DNA of 64,000 bases from Planotetraspora silvatica (lineage in GTDB: Bacteria > Actinomycetota > Actinomycetes > Streptosporangiales > Streptosporangiaceae): contig NZ_BOOQ01000007.1 in the NCBI RefSeq assembly GCF_016863315.1, positions 62,001 through 126,000 of the forward strand. The letters run 5' to 3'. A model generated the notes under the pieces. It was given only the letters and a program-made list of their open reading frames with translations. It was not told the DNA's origin and searched no databases. The position numbers and the translations under genes were made by a program. The stretch's first letter is position 1. The number at the start of each line of letters is the position of its first letter. This document shows positions 18,394 to 26,550 of the stretch, one piece after another.

Positions 18394-18488
18394 ATGAGAC
18401 CTCCTAGGTCCACGACCGTCATCTGCCGACGGTCGACGGTCGGGAGGGTCCCTGGGTTGGCGCATCCGACATCACGCTTCGGCACCGA

Positions 18489-18524
18489 AATACGGTGAGC
18501 GCCGGCAATACGGTGAGCGCCGGC
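18489..18524. repeat. Perfect 18-bp tandem duplication
   Basis: AATACGGTGAGCGCCGGC is repeated exactly at 18489-18506 and 18507-18524. It lies upstream of the collagen-like gene start and next to the right-hand inverted repeat. Confidence 0.9.
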
Positions 18525-18538
18525 GCGGTGACGGGCCA

Positions 18539-18967
18539 CTAGCTCTGGTCCTCCGACAGCCACACCTCCGGGCGCATGCGAATCCTGATCATCCGGTCCG
18601 TCGCCTCCACTGAGGAGGCGACGTACCGGCCGCCGCCTTCCTCACCGAGATAGCGGCCGGCGAAGGCGCGCCGCTCGTCGGACGTCACCGACTCGTCGAT
18701 CCCGGTCACCGGGCCCTCCACCGACACGTACCGATACGGCACCTCGGTGGACTGGACGCAGAGGCTGAACCGCCCCGCCTGCCTGATCAGCCGTGCCTTG
18801 CGGCTGTCGCGCGCGGTGATCAGGACGATGTCGCCCCCGGGCGCGTACTCGTACCAGATCGGCACGGTCAGCGGACCGTGGGCGTCCCCGTCCACAACGC
18901 TCACCACCGCGACCCTCACCTCCGCGAGGAACGCCTCGCGCTCCTGGCCGCTCATCGTTCGCGACAT
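18539..18967 (-). CDS. Pyridoxamine 5'-phosphate oxidase family (PPOX-class) protein
   Basis: A 142-residue split-barrel flavin or F420-binding protein. VAVVSVVDGDAHGPLTVPIWYEY at residues ~17-39 and LITARDSRKARLIRQAGRFSLCVQ are typical of small PPOX-class proteins, many of which are F420-dependent in actinomycetes. The substrate cannot be read. I chose ATG 18967 (MSRTMSGQ) with GGAAGAGGG upstream; the longer frame to 19069 adds a basic stretch without a domain. A CRP-type dyad lies about 95 bp upstream. The stop codon is part of a 15-bp inverted repeat. Confidence 0.85.
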   Translation of the reverse strand: MSRTMSGQEREAFLAEVRVAVVSVVDGDAHGPLTVPIWYEYAPGGDIVLITARDSRKARLIRQAGRFSLCVQSTEVPYRYVSVEGPVTGIDESVTSDERRAFAGRYLGEEGGGRYVASSVEATDRMIRIRMRPEVWLSEDQS

Positions 18968-19319
18968 CGTCAGCCCTCTTCCGTCGAAGACCGTCCGGTA
19001 CGGCTCGCCGGACAGCAGTCTCCGCCGGGACCTGCCGGGGGAGCCCACGTCTCGGAACCTGTGTGACAAGCATCACAATCACCGTCGGCGCGCTCGCCCG
19101 GCATGTCCACCGGTGTGTCTCAGGCCATGAGATGAGCGAGGCGTCCGCACAGGTGGCTTTCGTTCGTCGGAGGTCGTCCCGGGATTGCGGTCATCCCTAT
19201 CGGATCTCGCAGCCGGGACGTTACAAGGTGTCCGGCGGTTTACTCACTGTCAGCTTTCGCGGTTTCGGTCATTTTCTTACGATCAGAGCGCTTTGGACCG
19301 ATCTTTGTGTGAGGTTGAC
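18968..19319. other. 352-bp divergent promoter region
   Basis: Lies between the PPOX gene (leftward) and the LamG gene (rightward). It contains an exact TGTGA-N6-TCACA dyad; nothing coding is supported. Confidence 0.6.
19062..19077. promoter_or_regulatory. CRP/FNR-type operator
   Basis: TGTGACAAGCATCACA matches the classic cAMP-receptor-family dyad TGTGA-N6-TCACA exactly. It is centred about 100 bp upstream of the PPOX start and about 250 bp upstream of the LamG gene start, so it could serve either. Confidence 0.6.
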
Positions 19320-21347
19320 ATGAGACTCTCGTGGCCGGGGAAATCCGGCCGAAACGGCGGCCGTGAGCGCTATCGACTGCTGAGCGTGTCGGCTGCGTTC
19401 GCTCTGGCGGCGTCGTTGCTGGCGATTCCGCTTCCCGCGGCCGCCGCGGACGTGCCCCTGGCGCCGACCAACCTGATGTCGCACGGCAAGCCGTGCGCCA
19501 CCGGCGCGGAGCGACCGTCCGTGCTGACGGCCACGCCGGTTCTGGCGGCGAGGCAGCAGCACCCGACCCCCGGCAAGCAGTCACTGACCACCTCGTTCTA
19601 CTGGTGGCCCCTCGGCGGAACCCGTAACGAGACCGACGTGTTGTCCCAGGCGTCCGGCAACCCGTCGAACGTCTCGCAGGCCATCCCCGCGGGCAGGCTC
19701 ACCGACGGCTCGTCGTACGTGTGGCAGGCGCGCACCTTCGACGGCACCGCCTTCGGGCCGTGGTCGGTCAAGTGCCAGTTCACGGTCGACCTGACCCCGC
19801 CGCCCGCACCGGGTGGCGTCACGTCGAGCGACTACCCGTCCGGCGGCCCGCACGGCGGAGTGGGTGTCCCCGGAGTCTTCGAGGTCACCGCGCCGGCGGA
19901 GGGTGCGGACGACATCGCGGGTTACGAATACAGCTTCGACTCCGGAACCGTCGGTGGCACATTCGTCGCCGCTCGCGCGCACGACCACGGCGCCACCTTC
20001 ACGGTCGCCCCGCCGCACGACGGTTCCAACAGGTTGACCGTGTGGTCCACGGACCGGGCCGGTCGGCGCTCCACGCCGTTCACCTACTCCTTCAGCGTGC
20101 GGGCGCCGGCGGGTCCCGCGGCCGAGTGGACGTTCGACGAGACCGGCGACGCCGGCGACCTCACCGGGCACGGCAACACGGCCGTCCTCTCCGGCGGAGC
20201 CACGCGCACCGACGGCAGGGGCGGCGTGGGCGCCGCCCTCTCACTGGACGGCGTCTCCGCGTTCGCCGCCACGAACGGCCCGGTTCGAGCCCCGAACCCG
20301 GACACCGGCACGATGACCAAGGTGCGCACCGACCACACCTTCACGGTCACGGCGCGCGTGAAGCCTTCCGCGACCGGAGACGGCGAGGTGGCCGCGGTGT
20401 CCGCCGACGGCGCTCTCACGTCCGCGTACGTGCTGGGCCGGTCCGGCGACCGCTGGACGTTCCGGATGGCGGGCTCCGACGCGGAGGCCCCCGTCTCGGC
20501 CGTCGTGTCCTCCGACGCCGCCGCGACGGCGGGGAAGTGGACGCACCTCGCGGGCGTCTACGACTCGTTCACCCATGAGCTGCGGCTCTACGTGAACGGC
20601 GTCAGGCAGTCGACCACCGCCACCCTTGAGGGCGGTTTCCGCGCCACCGGGCCGGTCGCCGTGGGCCGCGCCAAGGCCGCCGGAGTCGCGACCGGCTTCT
20701 TCGGCGGGGCCGTGGACGACGTGCGCGTGTACGACTACGCCGAGTCCGACCCCCACCTGGCGGCCTTCGCCGTGCCTGTCCAGCCGGTCATCTCGTTCCC
20801 CGACGGCGACACGGTGTCGCAGGGCGAGAAACTGACCGTCCGGTTCGACGTGCCCGGCGACGAGAACGTGGTCAGGTTCGAATACGACGACAACGGCTCT
20901 AACCGGAGTGTCGAGGCGATCGGCGGCTCCGCCACGGTCACGATCGACGCCCGCTCGACGGGCACGAATGTGGTCTCCGCCGTCGCCGTGGACGCAGCAG
21001 GCCATCGGTCCCCGGAGGTCCTGGCCTCGTTCACGGTGGTGGGCGTGGCGAGCGTCTCCGGCACGGTGGTGGACCTCGACACGTTCATGCCCGTGGAAGG
21101 CGCCACGGTGACCATGGAGCCGGGCGGCCTGTCCATGGTCACCGGTCCGGACGGCATGTACAGATTCGACGGCTTCCCCGCCGGTTTCTACACGTTGTCG
21201 GCGAGCAAGGACGGCGCCTGCCCTCTGTCGTCGGGCAACACCCGGTTGCACATTGATGATTCGGCGGTGAGGCGCGACCTGCCGGTGTTCCCGCCGTTCG
21301 ATGACTCCGGGATGCCCACCTGCACCCCCGGGCAGGGGTCCGAGTAG
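19320..21347 (+). CDS. Secreted LamG-domain (concanavalin-like) protein
   Basis: A 675-residue exported protein. A Sec signal (LLSVSAAFALAASLLAIPLPAAAA) ends near residue 42. Ig/fibronectin-like domains follow (~45-260, ending near TYSFSVRAPAG). A LamG jelly roll comes next (~265-480: AEWTFDETGD ... TGKWTHLAGVYDSFTHELRLYVNG ... AVDDVRVYDYA, typical LamG_3). Then an Ig-like domain and a C-terminal carboxypeptidase-regulatory-like domain (SGTVVDLDTFMPVEGATVTM ... DGFPAGFYTLSASK). No catalytic domain is seen, so a carbohydrate- or matrix-binding role is inferred. GAGG precedes the ATG. Confidence 0.85.
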   Translation: MRLSWPGKSGRNGGRERYRLLSVSAAFALAASLLAIPLPAAAADVPLAPTNLMSHGKPCATGAERPSVLTATPVLAARQQHPTPGKQSLTTSFYWWPLGGTRNETDVLSQASGNPSNVSQAIPAGRLTDGSSYVWQARTFDGTAFGPWSVKCQFTVDLTPPPAPGGVTSSDYPSGGPHGGVGVPGVFEVTAPAEGADDIAGYEYSFDSGTVGGTFVAARAHDHGATFTVAPPHDGSNRLTVWSTDRAGRRSTPFTYSFSVRAPAGPAAEWTFDETGDAGDLTGHGNTAVLSGGATRTDGRGGVGAALSLDGVSAFAATNGPVRAPNPDTGTMTKVRTDHTFTVTARVKPSATGDGEVAAVSADGALTSAYVLGRSGDRWTFRMAGSDAEAPVSAVVSSDAAATAGKWTHLAGVYDSFTHELRLYVNGVRQSTTATLEGGFRATGPVAVGRAKAAGVATGFFGGAVDDVRVYDYAESDPHLAAFAVPVQPVISFPDGDTVSQGEKLTVRFDVPGDENVVRFEYDDNGSNRSVEAIGGSATVTIDARSTGTNVVSAVAVDAAGHRSPEVLASFTVVGVASVSGTVVDLDTFMPVEGATVTMEPGGLSMVTGPDGMYRFDGFPAGFYTLSASKDGACPLSSGNTRLHIDDSAVRRDLPVFPPFDDSGMPTCTPGQGSE

Positions 21348-21402
21348 AAGACCGTGAGATCGGCGCGGCGGCACACGGTGTGCGCCGCGCCGGTCACGCG
21401 TT

Positions 21403-22449
21403 CTACGGCGCGGCGGACGTGGAGGACGTGGGAGACGCGCGGGGTGTGGAGATCGCCTTGGACAGTGCCTTGCGGACCATCTCCGCGACGTGCTCGACGG
21501 TGGCGATGCCGTCTCCCATGGAGCGGGTGCGGCTCGACAGGACGGCGATCAGGTAGTCGTGGTCGTCGCCCCGGACCCGGCCGATGCTGTTGATGGTCCA
21601 CAGGTCCCCGTCGATCTTGCGGGGCAGCCAGCCGTTCTTGAGCGCCGTCGTGTCCTTCCGGCCTGCGGCGGCGCTGACCCCCCAGTCCTGCGAAGAGACG
21701 ACGTTGCCCATCAGGTCCAGGACGTATCGGCGGTTCTTGTCGGTGAGCGGGCTCTTCTTGGACGTCAGTGTCTTCAGGAGGCGGATCTGGTCGGCCACGT
21801 CGGTCATGGTGGCGCCCCAGTAGCCTGCCGGACCCACCGTCGTGTGGCGCAGCTTGAGCTTCTTGTTGGCGGCCGCCACGCCATATGAGCCGCCGACCCG
21901 GTTCCACAACGCGTCGGCGGCGTTGTTGTCGCTTTCGGTGATCATGCGGGTGGCCAGGGCGCGCTCGTCGCGGCTGAGCCCGCGCTTTTCCCGCTGGGCG
22001 CGCAGGAGGAGCGTCACGAGGATGTCGACCTTGACGATGCTCGCGGTGGCGTGCTTCATGCCGGCGTTGTAGCCGTACGACAGTCCTGTGGACAGGTCCT
22101 GGATCTGCACCGAGAGCTGGCCGGACCGGCCTTTCAGGTACGACCCGACGCGGCGGGTGAGGTCCTTGCGCGCCGACTTCGAGAAGACCGGCTTGGGAGC
22201 GGGGGTGGGTGTCGGGCTCGGCGTGGGGCTCGGTGCCGGCGTCGGCGTGGGCGCGGGGACGACGGCCTCGATCGTCGTGGAGGGGGAGGCCATGTGCACC
22301 GCTTCGGGGCGCGAAGCGGTGAACTGCGAGCCGCCTCCGATGAGGGCCGCGACCGTCACGAGCGCGACCGCGGCACGGAGGACCGGCTGGTGCCGGGGCG
22401 CAGGCCGCAGAGCGGCTCCGGGGGAGTCACGGGGCCGCCTGAACGTCAT
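21403..22449 (-). CDS. Class A beta-lactamase-like serine hydrolase, exported
   Basis: A 348-residue protein. A signal or anchor lies at ~residues 24-42, and a Pro/Thr/Ser-rich linker of about 24 residues (64-87) may span the wall. The penicilloyl-serine transferase fold follows: S137-I-V-K140 (SxxK), S173-D174-N175 (SDN) and KNGW near residue 270 in place of KTG. No clear Glu166-type ExxxN omega-loop motif was seen. It may therefore be a wall-modifying or house-keeping enzyme rather than a resistance enzyme. ATG 22449 is the only sensible start; there is no strong ribosome site. Confidence 0.85.
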   Translation of the reverse strand: MTFRRPRDSPGAALRPAPRHQPVLRAAVALVTVAALIGGGSQFTASRPEAVHMASPSTTIEAVVPAPTPTPAPSPTPSPTPTPAPKPVFSKSARKDLTRRVGSYLKGRSGQLSVQIQDLSTGLSYGYNAGMKHATASIVKVDILVTLLLRAQREKRGLSRDERALATRMITESDNNAADALWNRVGGSYGVAAANKKLKLRHTTVGPAGYWGATMTDVADQIRLLKTLTSKKSPLTDKNRRYVLDLMGNVVSSQDWGVSAAAGRKDTTALKNGWLPRKIDGDLWTINSIGRVRGDDHDYLIAVLSSRTRSMGDGIATVEHVAEMVRKALSKAISTPRASPTSSTSAAP

Positions 22450-22573
22450 GCCAGACAGGTTTATGCACGCATATTGGCCCAACCTTGGGCAAAGCTACAA
22501 ATTTCCTGGACCAAATCACTCTGGTCCATGAAGAAACCCAGGCAACACCCGCCCCCACCCCACGCCCCCCTCC

Positions 22574-22785
22574 GCGTGATCATGCACAAGTTCGGCGACA
22601 CGCCGTCCGACCTGGACCTCCGCGGTGCGTGATCATGCACGGATTCGGGCGCGCACCATTTCACCTGCGCGAACCGCGAGCGTGATCATGCACGGATTCG
22701 ATTATGTGCGGTCTCACCAGCGTGAACCCTGGGCGTGATCATGCACGGTCTCGTGCATCGAGCGAGGCTCCGTACAGACGACAGG
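22574..22785. repeat. Four-unit tandem array with exact 53-bp period
   Basis: The 14-mer GCGTGATCATGCAC is invariant at 22574, 22627, 22680 and 22733, always 53 bp apart. Bases after it (GGATTCG or similar) are also conserved. By eye, units 2 and 3 agree at about 38 of 53 positions, while units 1 and 4 are more diverged. The core contains a GTG-N6-CAC dyad. Spacers are degenerate copies rather than unrelated sequence, so this is not a CRISPR. It is noncoding. Confidence 0.9.
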
Positions 22786-22800
22786 GTCTGCGCAGACGAC

Positions 22801-22834
22801 GGAGGCTCCGTACAGACATCTGTACGGAGCCTCC
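22801..22834 (-). terminator. Strong terminator of the PGRP gene
   Basis: GGAGGCTCCGTACAG (22801-22815) pairs perfectly with 22820-22834 around a 4-nt loop (ACAT). It lies 52 bp beyond the stop of the leftward PGRP gene. Another copy of GAGGCTCCGTACAGAC at 22764-22779 could pair with the same right arm. Confidence 0.85.
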
Positions 22835-22885
22835 GCATGGCCTGAGCCAGCTGGCGAGCAGGGCGATCCGCCCTGCCGGGCCCGC

Positions 22886-25216
22886 CTACTTCACGTAGGC
22901 GATGCCCTCGGTGACGACGGTGGGCCGCCCGGAGGTGCCCGCCACCACGATCTTGATGGTGTGCTTGGCGCTGGTGGTCCAGGTCTTCGTCCAGAAGATG
23001 TTGCGGTAGTTCGTCGTCGACGTCTTGGTGTCGAAGACCGTCGTTTTGACGCCGTCCACGTAGATGGTCAGAGCGCCGGTGTTCGGGGCCCGCTTGCCGA
23101 TCAGCCCGACCGAGCGGCCGGTGAAGGTGTACGTGGCGCTCGCGTTCTTGGCCGTGCTGAACAGGGTCGAGCCGCCGAGGTAGGACGAGGAGGTGGTCTT
23201 CTTCCACGTCCCGGTCCGCTTGGCGTACGACTCGTAGAGCAGGGCGGCGGTCCGGGTCGCCGACGAGGTCTTGGAGTTGCCCGCCGCGTCGGTGGCGGTG
23301 ACCGACCAGACCTTCGAGGCCTGCGACTTCGACGAGGACGACCAGGAGGTCGCCGTGGTCGACAGCGTGGCCTTGGACGGCGAGACGATCCCCAGTGTCC
23401 GCAGCAGCGTGTTGTCCGTCGCCTTCCAGTGGAGGCCGACCGGGATGACGCCCGTCGTGCTGACCGCGCCGGTCCGGATGCCGAGGTAGGCCGCGGTGCC
23501 GAAGGCCGGAGCCGTCTTGTCCACCACCACCGTGTAGGTCGACGACGTCGCCGTCGTGCCGTTGATGTTGACGGCACGCAGCTGCACCTTGTGAGAGCCG
23601 CTCGCGAGGGTCAGGCTCGCCGAGGCCGCCGTGGCGGACGGCGTGGAGACGACCTTTCCGTCCACCACGACCTCATACTTCGACAGCGCGGCCTTCCTGG
23701 AGGTCCAGCTGAGCGAGACCGTCCCCTTGGTGTAGTAGGTCGAGCCCGACTTCGTGGCGCCGGTGATCCCGCTGAGGGAGAGCGACGTGACCGGGGTCGT
23801 CCACTGCTTGGCCGTCGTCCTGATGCCGGGGAGCGCGGCGTAGAGCTTCGTGCCGGGGCACGCCGTGGCGAAGCCGTCCCGGTGACCGGAGATCGTGTTG
23901 AAGCTGTACGTGCCCGGCTTGAACTTCCCGTTGTCGGCGGTGATCGTCATCGGGGTCTTACCCGTCGGGTCTCCGCCGGCCAGGCCGAGCTTCCATGCGG
24001 CGAGCTTGGCGATCGCGTCGAGGGCGACCTTCGGCGGGGTGGGGTCGCTGGGGTCGTTGAAGCTGCCGAGCAGAGCGATCCCGGACGAGGACGTGTTGAA
24101 ACCCAGCGTGTGCGCGCCGATCACGGGTTGGTCGACGCCGCCCGCCCGGCCCTCGAAGATCGTGCCGCACTTGTCGACGAGGAAGTTGTAGCCGATGTCG
24201 TTCCACCCGTTCGTCTTGACGTGGTAGAGCATGATCCCCCGGATGATCGCGGGAGAGTCGGCGCAGGAGTAGTCGTTGACGCCGTCCGTGTGATGCACGA
24301 AGACCGCCTTGACCGTGGTCGCGTACTCGGGCGGATCCGTGACCAGCTTCTCGTCGGCGCTCCACGACGCGCGGGTCTTGATGGTCGGGCGGGGCGCGGT
24401 GCTCGTCGGTGTGACCGCGAGCGCCTTCGGCGTGGCCTTCGCCGTCGGGGTCGGCGTCGCCTTGGGAGTGGCGCTCGGGGTCGTCTTCGGCGTGGCGCTG
24501 GGGGACGGCGTGGCGGAGGGCGTGGGCGTCGGGGTCGAGGCCGGTGTCGTGACCGGCCCGGCCGGCGGGGCGTCCACGGTCGACGGACTCGGCTCGGACC
24601 CGGGTTCGGAGGACGGGGCACCGTCCGGCTCCGTGGTGCTGACGGCGCCCGCGAGGGTCACGTCGCCCAACTGCTCGCCCGCGGCCCGGACTCCGGTCTT
24701 CCGCGTGCCGTTTCCCGGATCGACGAGTTCGACGCGGAGTCCGCGGGGCAGGGCGTGGCCCTTGCCCGTCACACGGACCTCGACGCCGTTGGAGGGTCCC
24801 ACCCACAAAGGCGCGGTGGCGCCGCGGGCCTGCCGGTCGGTCGCGCTGCCCACGTCGGGCAGGTCGTCGCTCTCGGCCTCGACCGGACGCCACGACGACC
24901 AGGCGCCGGATGCCGCGGCGCGTGTGCGCACCTCGACCGCGCCGTCGATGGCCTCGTGAGCGTCGTTCCAGCTGACACCCAGCAGGCTGAACGGCTTGGT
25001 GGTCGCGGCCGGCAGGCCCTGGACCGACTGCTTGCCGGATCCTCCCGACTGGCCGGAGGGCAGGTCGCGTAGCGCGAGCGTGTTCACCTGCCCCGGGGTG
25101 GGGGGCTGCGCCGCAGGCGACGCGGTCGACGATGGCCCGCCGACCACCACGAAGGCCACGGCCGCGGCCGCCACAGGTGCGATCGTGCTCAGCGCGACGA
25201 TCATGCGCCTCTTCAT
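22886..25216 (-). CDS. Secreted peptidoglycan-recognition N-acetylmuramoyl-L-alanine amidase
   Basis: A 776-residue exported protein. The signal peptide is at ~residues 1-32. An N-terminal beta-domain (~45-190) is followed by a long Pro/Thr/Ala-rich linker (~205-280). The PGRP/amidase_2 domain (~285-450) has zinc-site motifs FVHHTDG, YHVKTNGWNDIGYNFLVD and GHRDGFATACPG. C-terminal Ig-like and bacterial-surface repeats run from ~470 to 776. It should cleave the amide between MurNAc and the stem peptide. ATG 25216 has GGAG 5 nt upstream. The linker suggests the enzyme reaches through the wall. Confidence 0.93.
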   Translation of the reverse strand: MKRRMIVALSTIAPVAAAAVAFVVVGGPSSTASPAAQPPTPGQVNTLALRDLPSGQSGGSGKQSVQGLPAATTKPFSLLGVSWNDAHEAIDGAVEVRTRAAASGAWSSWRPVEAESDDLPDVGSATDRQARGATAPLWVGPSNGVEVRVTGKGHALPRGLRVELVDPGNGTRKTGVRAAGEQLGDVTLAGAVSTTEPDGAPSSEPGSEPSPSTVDAPPAGPVTTPASTPTPTPSATPSPSATPKTTPSATPKATPTPTAKATPKALAVTPTSTAPRPTIKTRASWSADEKLVTDPPEYATTVKAVFVHHTDGVNDYSCADSPAIIRGIMLYHVKTNGWNDIGYNFLVDKCGTIFEGRAGGVDQPVIGAHTLGFNTSSSGIALLGSFNDPSDPTPPKVALDAIAKLAAWKLGLAGGDPTGKTPMTITADNGKFKPGTYSFNTISGHRDGFATACPGTKLYAALPGIRTTAKQWTTPVTSLSLSGITGATKSGSTYYTKGTVSLSWTSRKAALSKYEVVVDGKVVSTPSATAASASLTLASGSHKVQLRAVNINGTTATSSTYTVVVDKTAPAFGTAAYLGIRTGAVSTTGVIPVGLHWKATDNTLLRTLGIVSPSKATLSTTATSWSSSSKSQASKVWSVTATDAAGNSKTSSATRTAALLYESYAKRTGTWKKTTSSSYLGGSTLFSTAKNASATYTFTGRSVGLIGKRAPNTGALTIYVDGVKTTVFDTKTSTTNYRNIFWTKTWTTSAKHTIKIVVAGTSGRPTVVTEGIAYVK

Positions 25217-25471
25217 GAATCTCCGATCATTCGGGGGACCGATCCCGTTCACCGCGCCATGTCGTCGCCGGGGAAGGTCGGGGAAGTATGCGGCCGGGGG
25301 CCAGGCAGTACCGCGCCTGGTTTATCACAGATAGACCGATCCTTCGTTGGGAACACGACACCACGACTCACCGCTCGGCGTGGGAGGCGACGCGTCCGGG
25401 GGACGGCGGACGGGCCGCGGCCGCATGCCTGGGCTGGTGAGGGACTAATTCGGATGAACTCCGCATGTTTC

Positions 25472-25491
25472 CTGTGTGACGTAGCACACAG
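25472..25491. promoter_or_regulatory. CTGTGTG-N6-CACACAG dyad
   Basis: Seven-base perfect inverted halves around ACGTAG, somewhat like CRP-family sites but not the consensus. It is 256 bp upstream of the PGRP start. Confidence 0.35.
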
Positions 25492-25515
25492 TCGCGCGGC
25501 GGCCTTGCCCCGCGC

Positions 25516-25547
25516 CCCGGGTCCGAGGAGTCCTGATCGGACCCGGG
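25516..25547 (-). terminator. Terminator of the egt operon
   Basis: CCCGGGTCCGA (25516-25526) pairs with 25537-25547 around a 10-nt loop, 31 bp beyond the egtD stop. Confidence 0.75.
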
Positions 25548-25578
25548 AGACGGCGCTGGCCGCCGGGCGCGGGCCCGA

Positions 25579-26550
25579 TCAGCGCCGGAAGGAGAGCGAC
25601 AGCCCGAACCTGCCCGCCCGGTCCGTCCACCAGTGGCGCAGGTCGAACCCGCTCGCGGCCAGTTCGTCCCGCACTCGCTCCGGGCGGAACTTCGCCGATA
25701 TCTCGGTACGGATCTCCTCGCCCTCGGCGAAGTGGGCGACCAGGTCCACTGCGGGAAGCCGTACCGACTGGCCGCGCAGCGAGCGAAGCCGCATCTCCAT
25801 CCACTCGTTCCCGGCGTCCCACAACGCGTGATGGGCGAAGGCCGCCGGGTCGAAGTCGGCGCCCAGTTCCCGGTTGAGCACCCGGAGGACGTTGACGTTG
25901 AACTCCGCCGTGACACCGGCCGCGTCGTCGTAGGCCGCCACGAGGACGGCCGGATCCTTGACCAGGTCGGTGCCGAGCAGGAGGGCGTCGCCGGGCGACA
26001 GCGTGCCGTACAGGTCGAGCAGGAACGCCGCCCGCTCATCCGGGACGAGGTTGCCGATCGTGCTGCCGAGGAACGCCACCATCCGGCGTCCCATCCGGGG
26101 AAGCTCACTGAGGTGGGCGCCGAAATCGGCGATGACCGCGTGCACGGCGAGCTCGGGATAGTCCGCCCGTAGCGCGTGCGCGGCGCTCATCAGCGCGCTC
26201 TCGCTCACATCCACCGGCACGTACCGGCTCAGTGTGCCCTCGGAACGCATCGCCCCGAGCAGCAGCCTGGTCTTCTCCGACGACCCCGACCCGAGTTCGA
26301 CGAGCGTCTGCGCTCCGGCCGCCGCGGCGATGTCGCCGGCGTGGGCCACGAGGATCTCCCGTTCCGCCCGCGTCGGGTAGTACTCGGGCAGCCGGGTGAT
26401 CTCCTCGAAAAGCTCGCTGCCGCGGGCGTCGTAGAACCACGCGGGCCGCAGCCGCTTGGGCACGGAGGTCAGGCCGCCGAGCGCGTCGGCGCGCAGCGCG
26501 GCGTCGAGGTAGCCGGCGGAAAGGTGGTTCTCGATGGTCAGCGTGGTCAT
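25579..26550 (-). CDS. egtD: L-histidine N(alpha)-methyltransferase EgtD
   Basis: Trimethylates histidine to hercynine with three SAM, the first dedicated step of ergothioneine synthesis. The 323-residue protein has the family length and motifs: RLPEYYPTRAEREIL, LVELGSGSSEKTRLLL (SAM loop, residues ~81-96), VPVDVSESAL and FLGSTIGNL. GTDLVKDP follows. Its ATG overlaps the egtC stop (ATGA), so it is the last gene of a coupled operon. The stop is followed by a strong hairpin. Confidence 0.97.
   Translation of the reverse strand: MTTLTIENHLSAGYLDAALRADALGGLTSVPKRLRPAWFYDARGSELFEEITRLPEYYPTRAEREILVAHAGDIAAAAGAQTLVELGSGSSEKTRLLLGAMRSEGTLSRYVPVDVSESALMSAAHALRADYPELAVHAVIADFGAHLSELPRMGRRMVAFLGSTIGNLVPDERAAFLLDLYGTLSPGDALLLGTDLVKDPAVLVAAYDDAAGVTAEFNVNVLRVLNRELGADFDPAAFAHHALWDAGNEWMEMRLRSLRGQSVRLPAVDLVAHFAEGEEIRTEISAKFRPERVRDELAASGFDLRHWWTDRAGRFGLSLSFRR

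Larger units (their letters stand above)
17524..18542. repeat. 15-bp inverted repeats bracketing the collagen-like gene
   Basis: CTAGTGGCCCGTCAC (17524-17538, overlapping the S41 stop codon) is the exact reverse complement of GTGACGGGCCACTAG (18528-18542, overlapping the stop of the PPOX gene). A shorter partial copy, GGGCCACTAGCT, sits at the stop codon of the collagen-like gene (~17678). The pair encloses a segment of about 1 kb. Confidence 0.7.
22450..22885. other. 436-bp intergenic region with repeat array
   Basis: Lies between two leftward genes. It carries a small dyad (TGGACCA/TGGTCCA near 22504-22530), the 53-bp-period array and a strong terminator. No coding sequence is supported. 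Confidence 0.75.
25217..25578. other. 362-bp intergenic region
   Basis: Lies between the egtD end and the PGRP start, both leftward. It contains the egt terminator and a CTGTGTG/CACACAG dyad. Nothing coding is supported. Confidence 0.6.

Noticed and set aside
19185-19319. Upstream extension of the LamG gene
   Set aside because: The signal peptide starts at 19320, and the extension reads as promoter DNA.
21403-22449. True antibiotic-resistance beta-lactamase
   Set aside because: SxxK and SDN are present, but KTG reads KNG and no class A Glu166 loop is evident, so a wall-related or housekeeping role is at least as likely.
22574-22785. CRISPR-like regular repeats
   Set aside because: The period is exact, but the 39-bp parts between cores are recognisable degenerate copies of each other, the conserved core is only 14 bp, and no cas gene is near.
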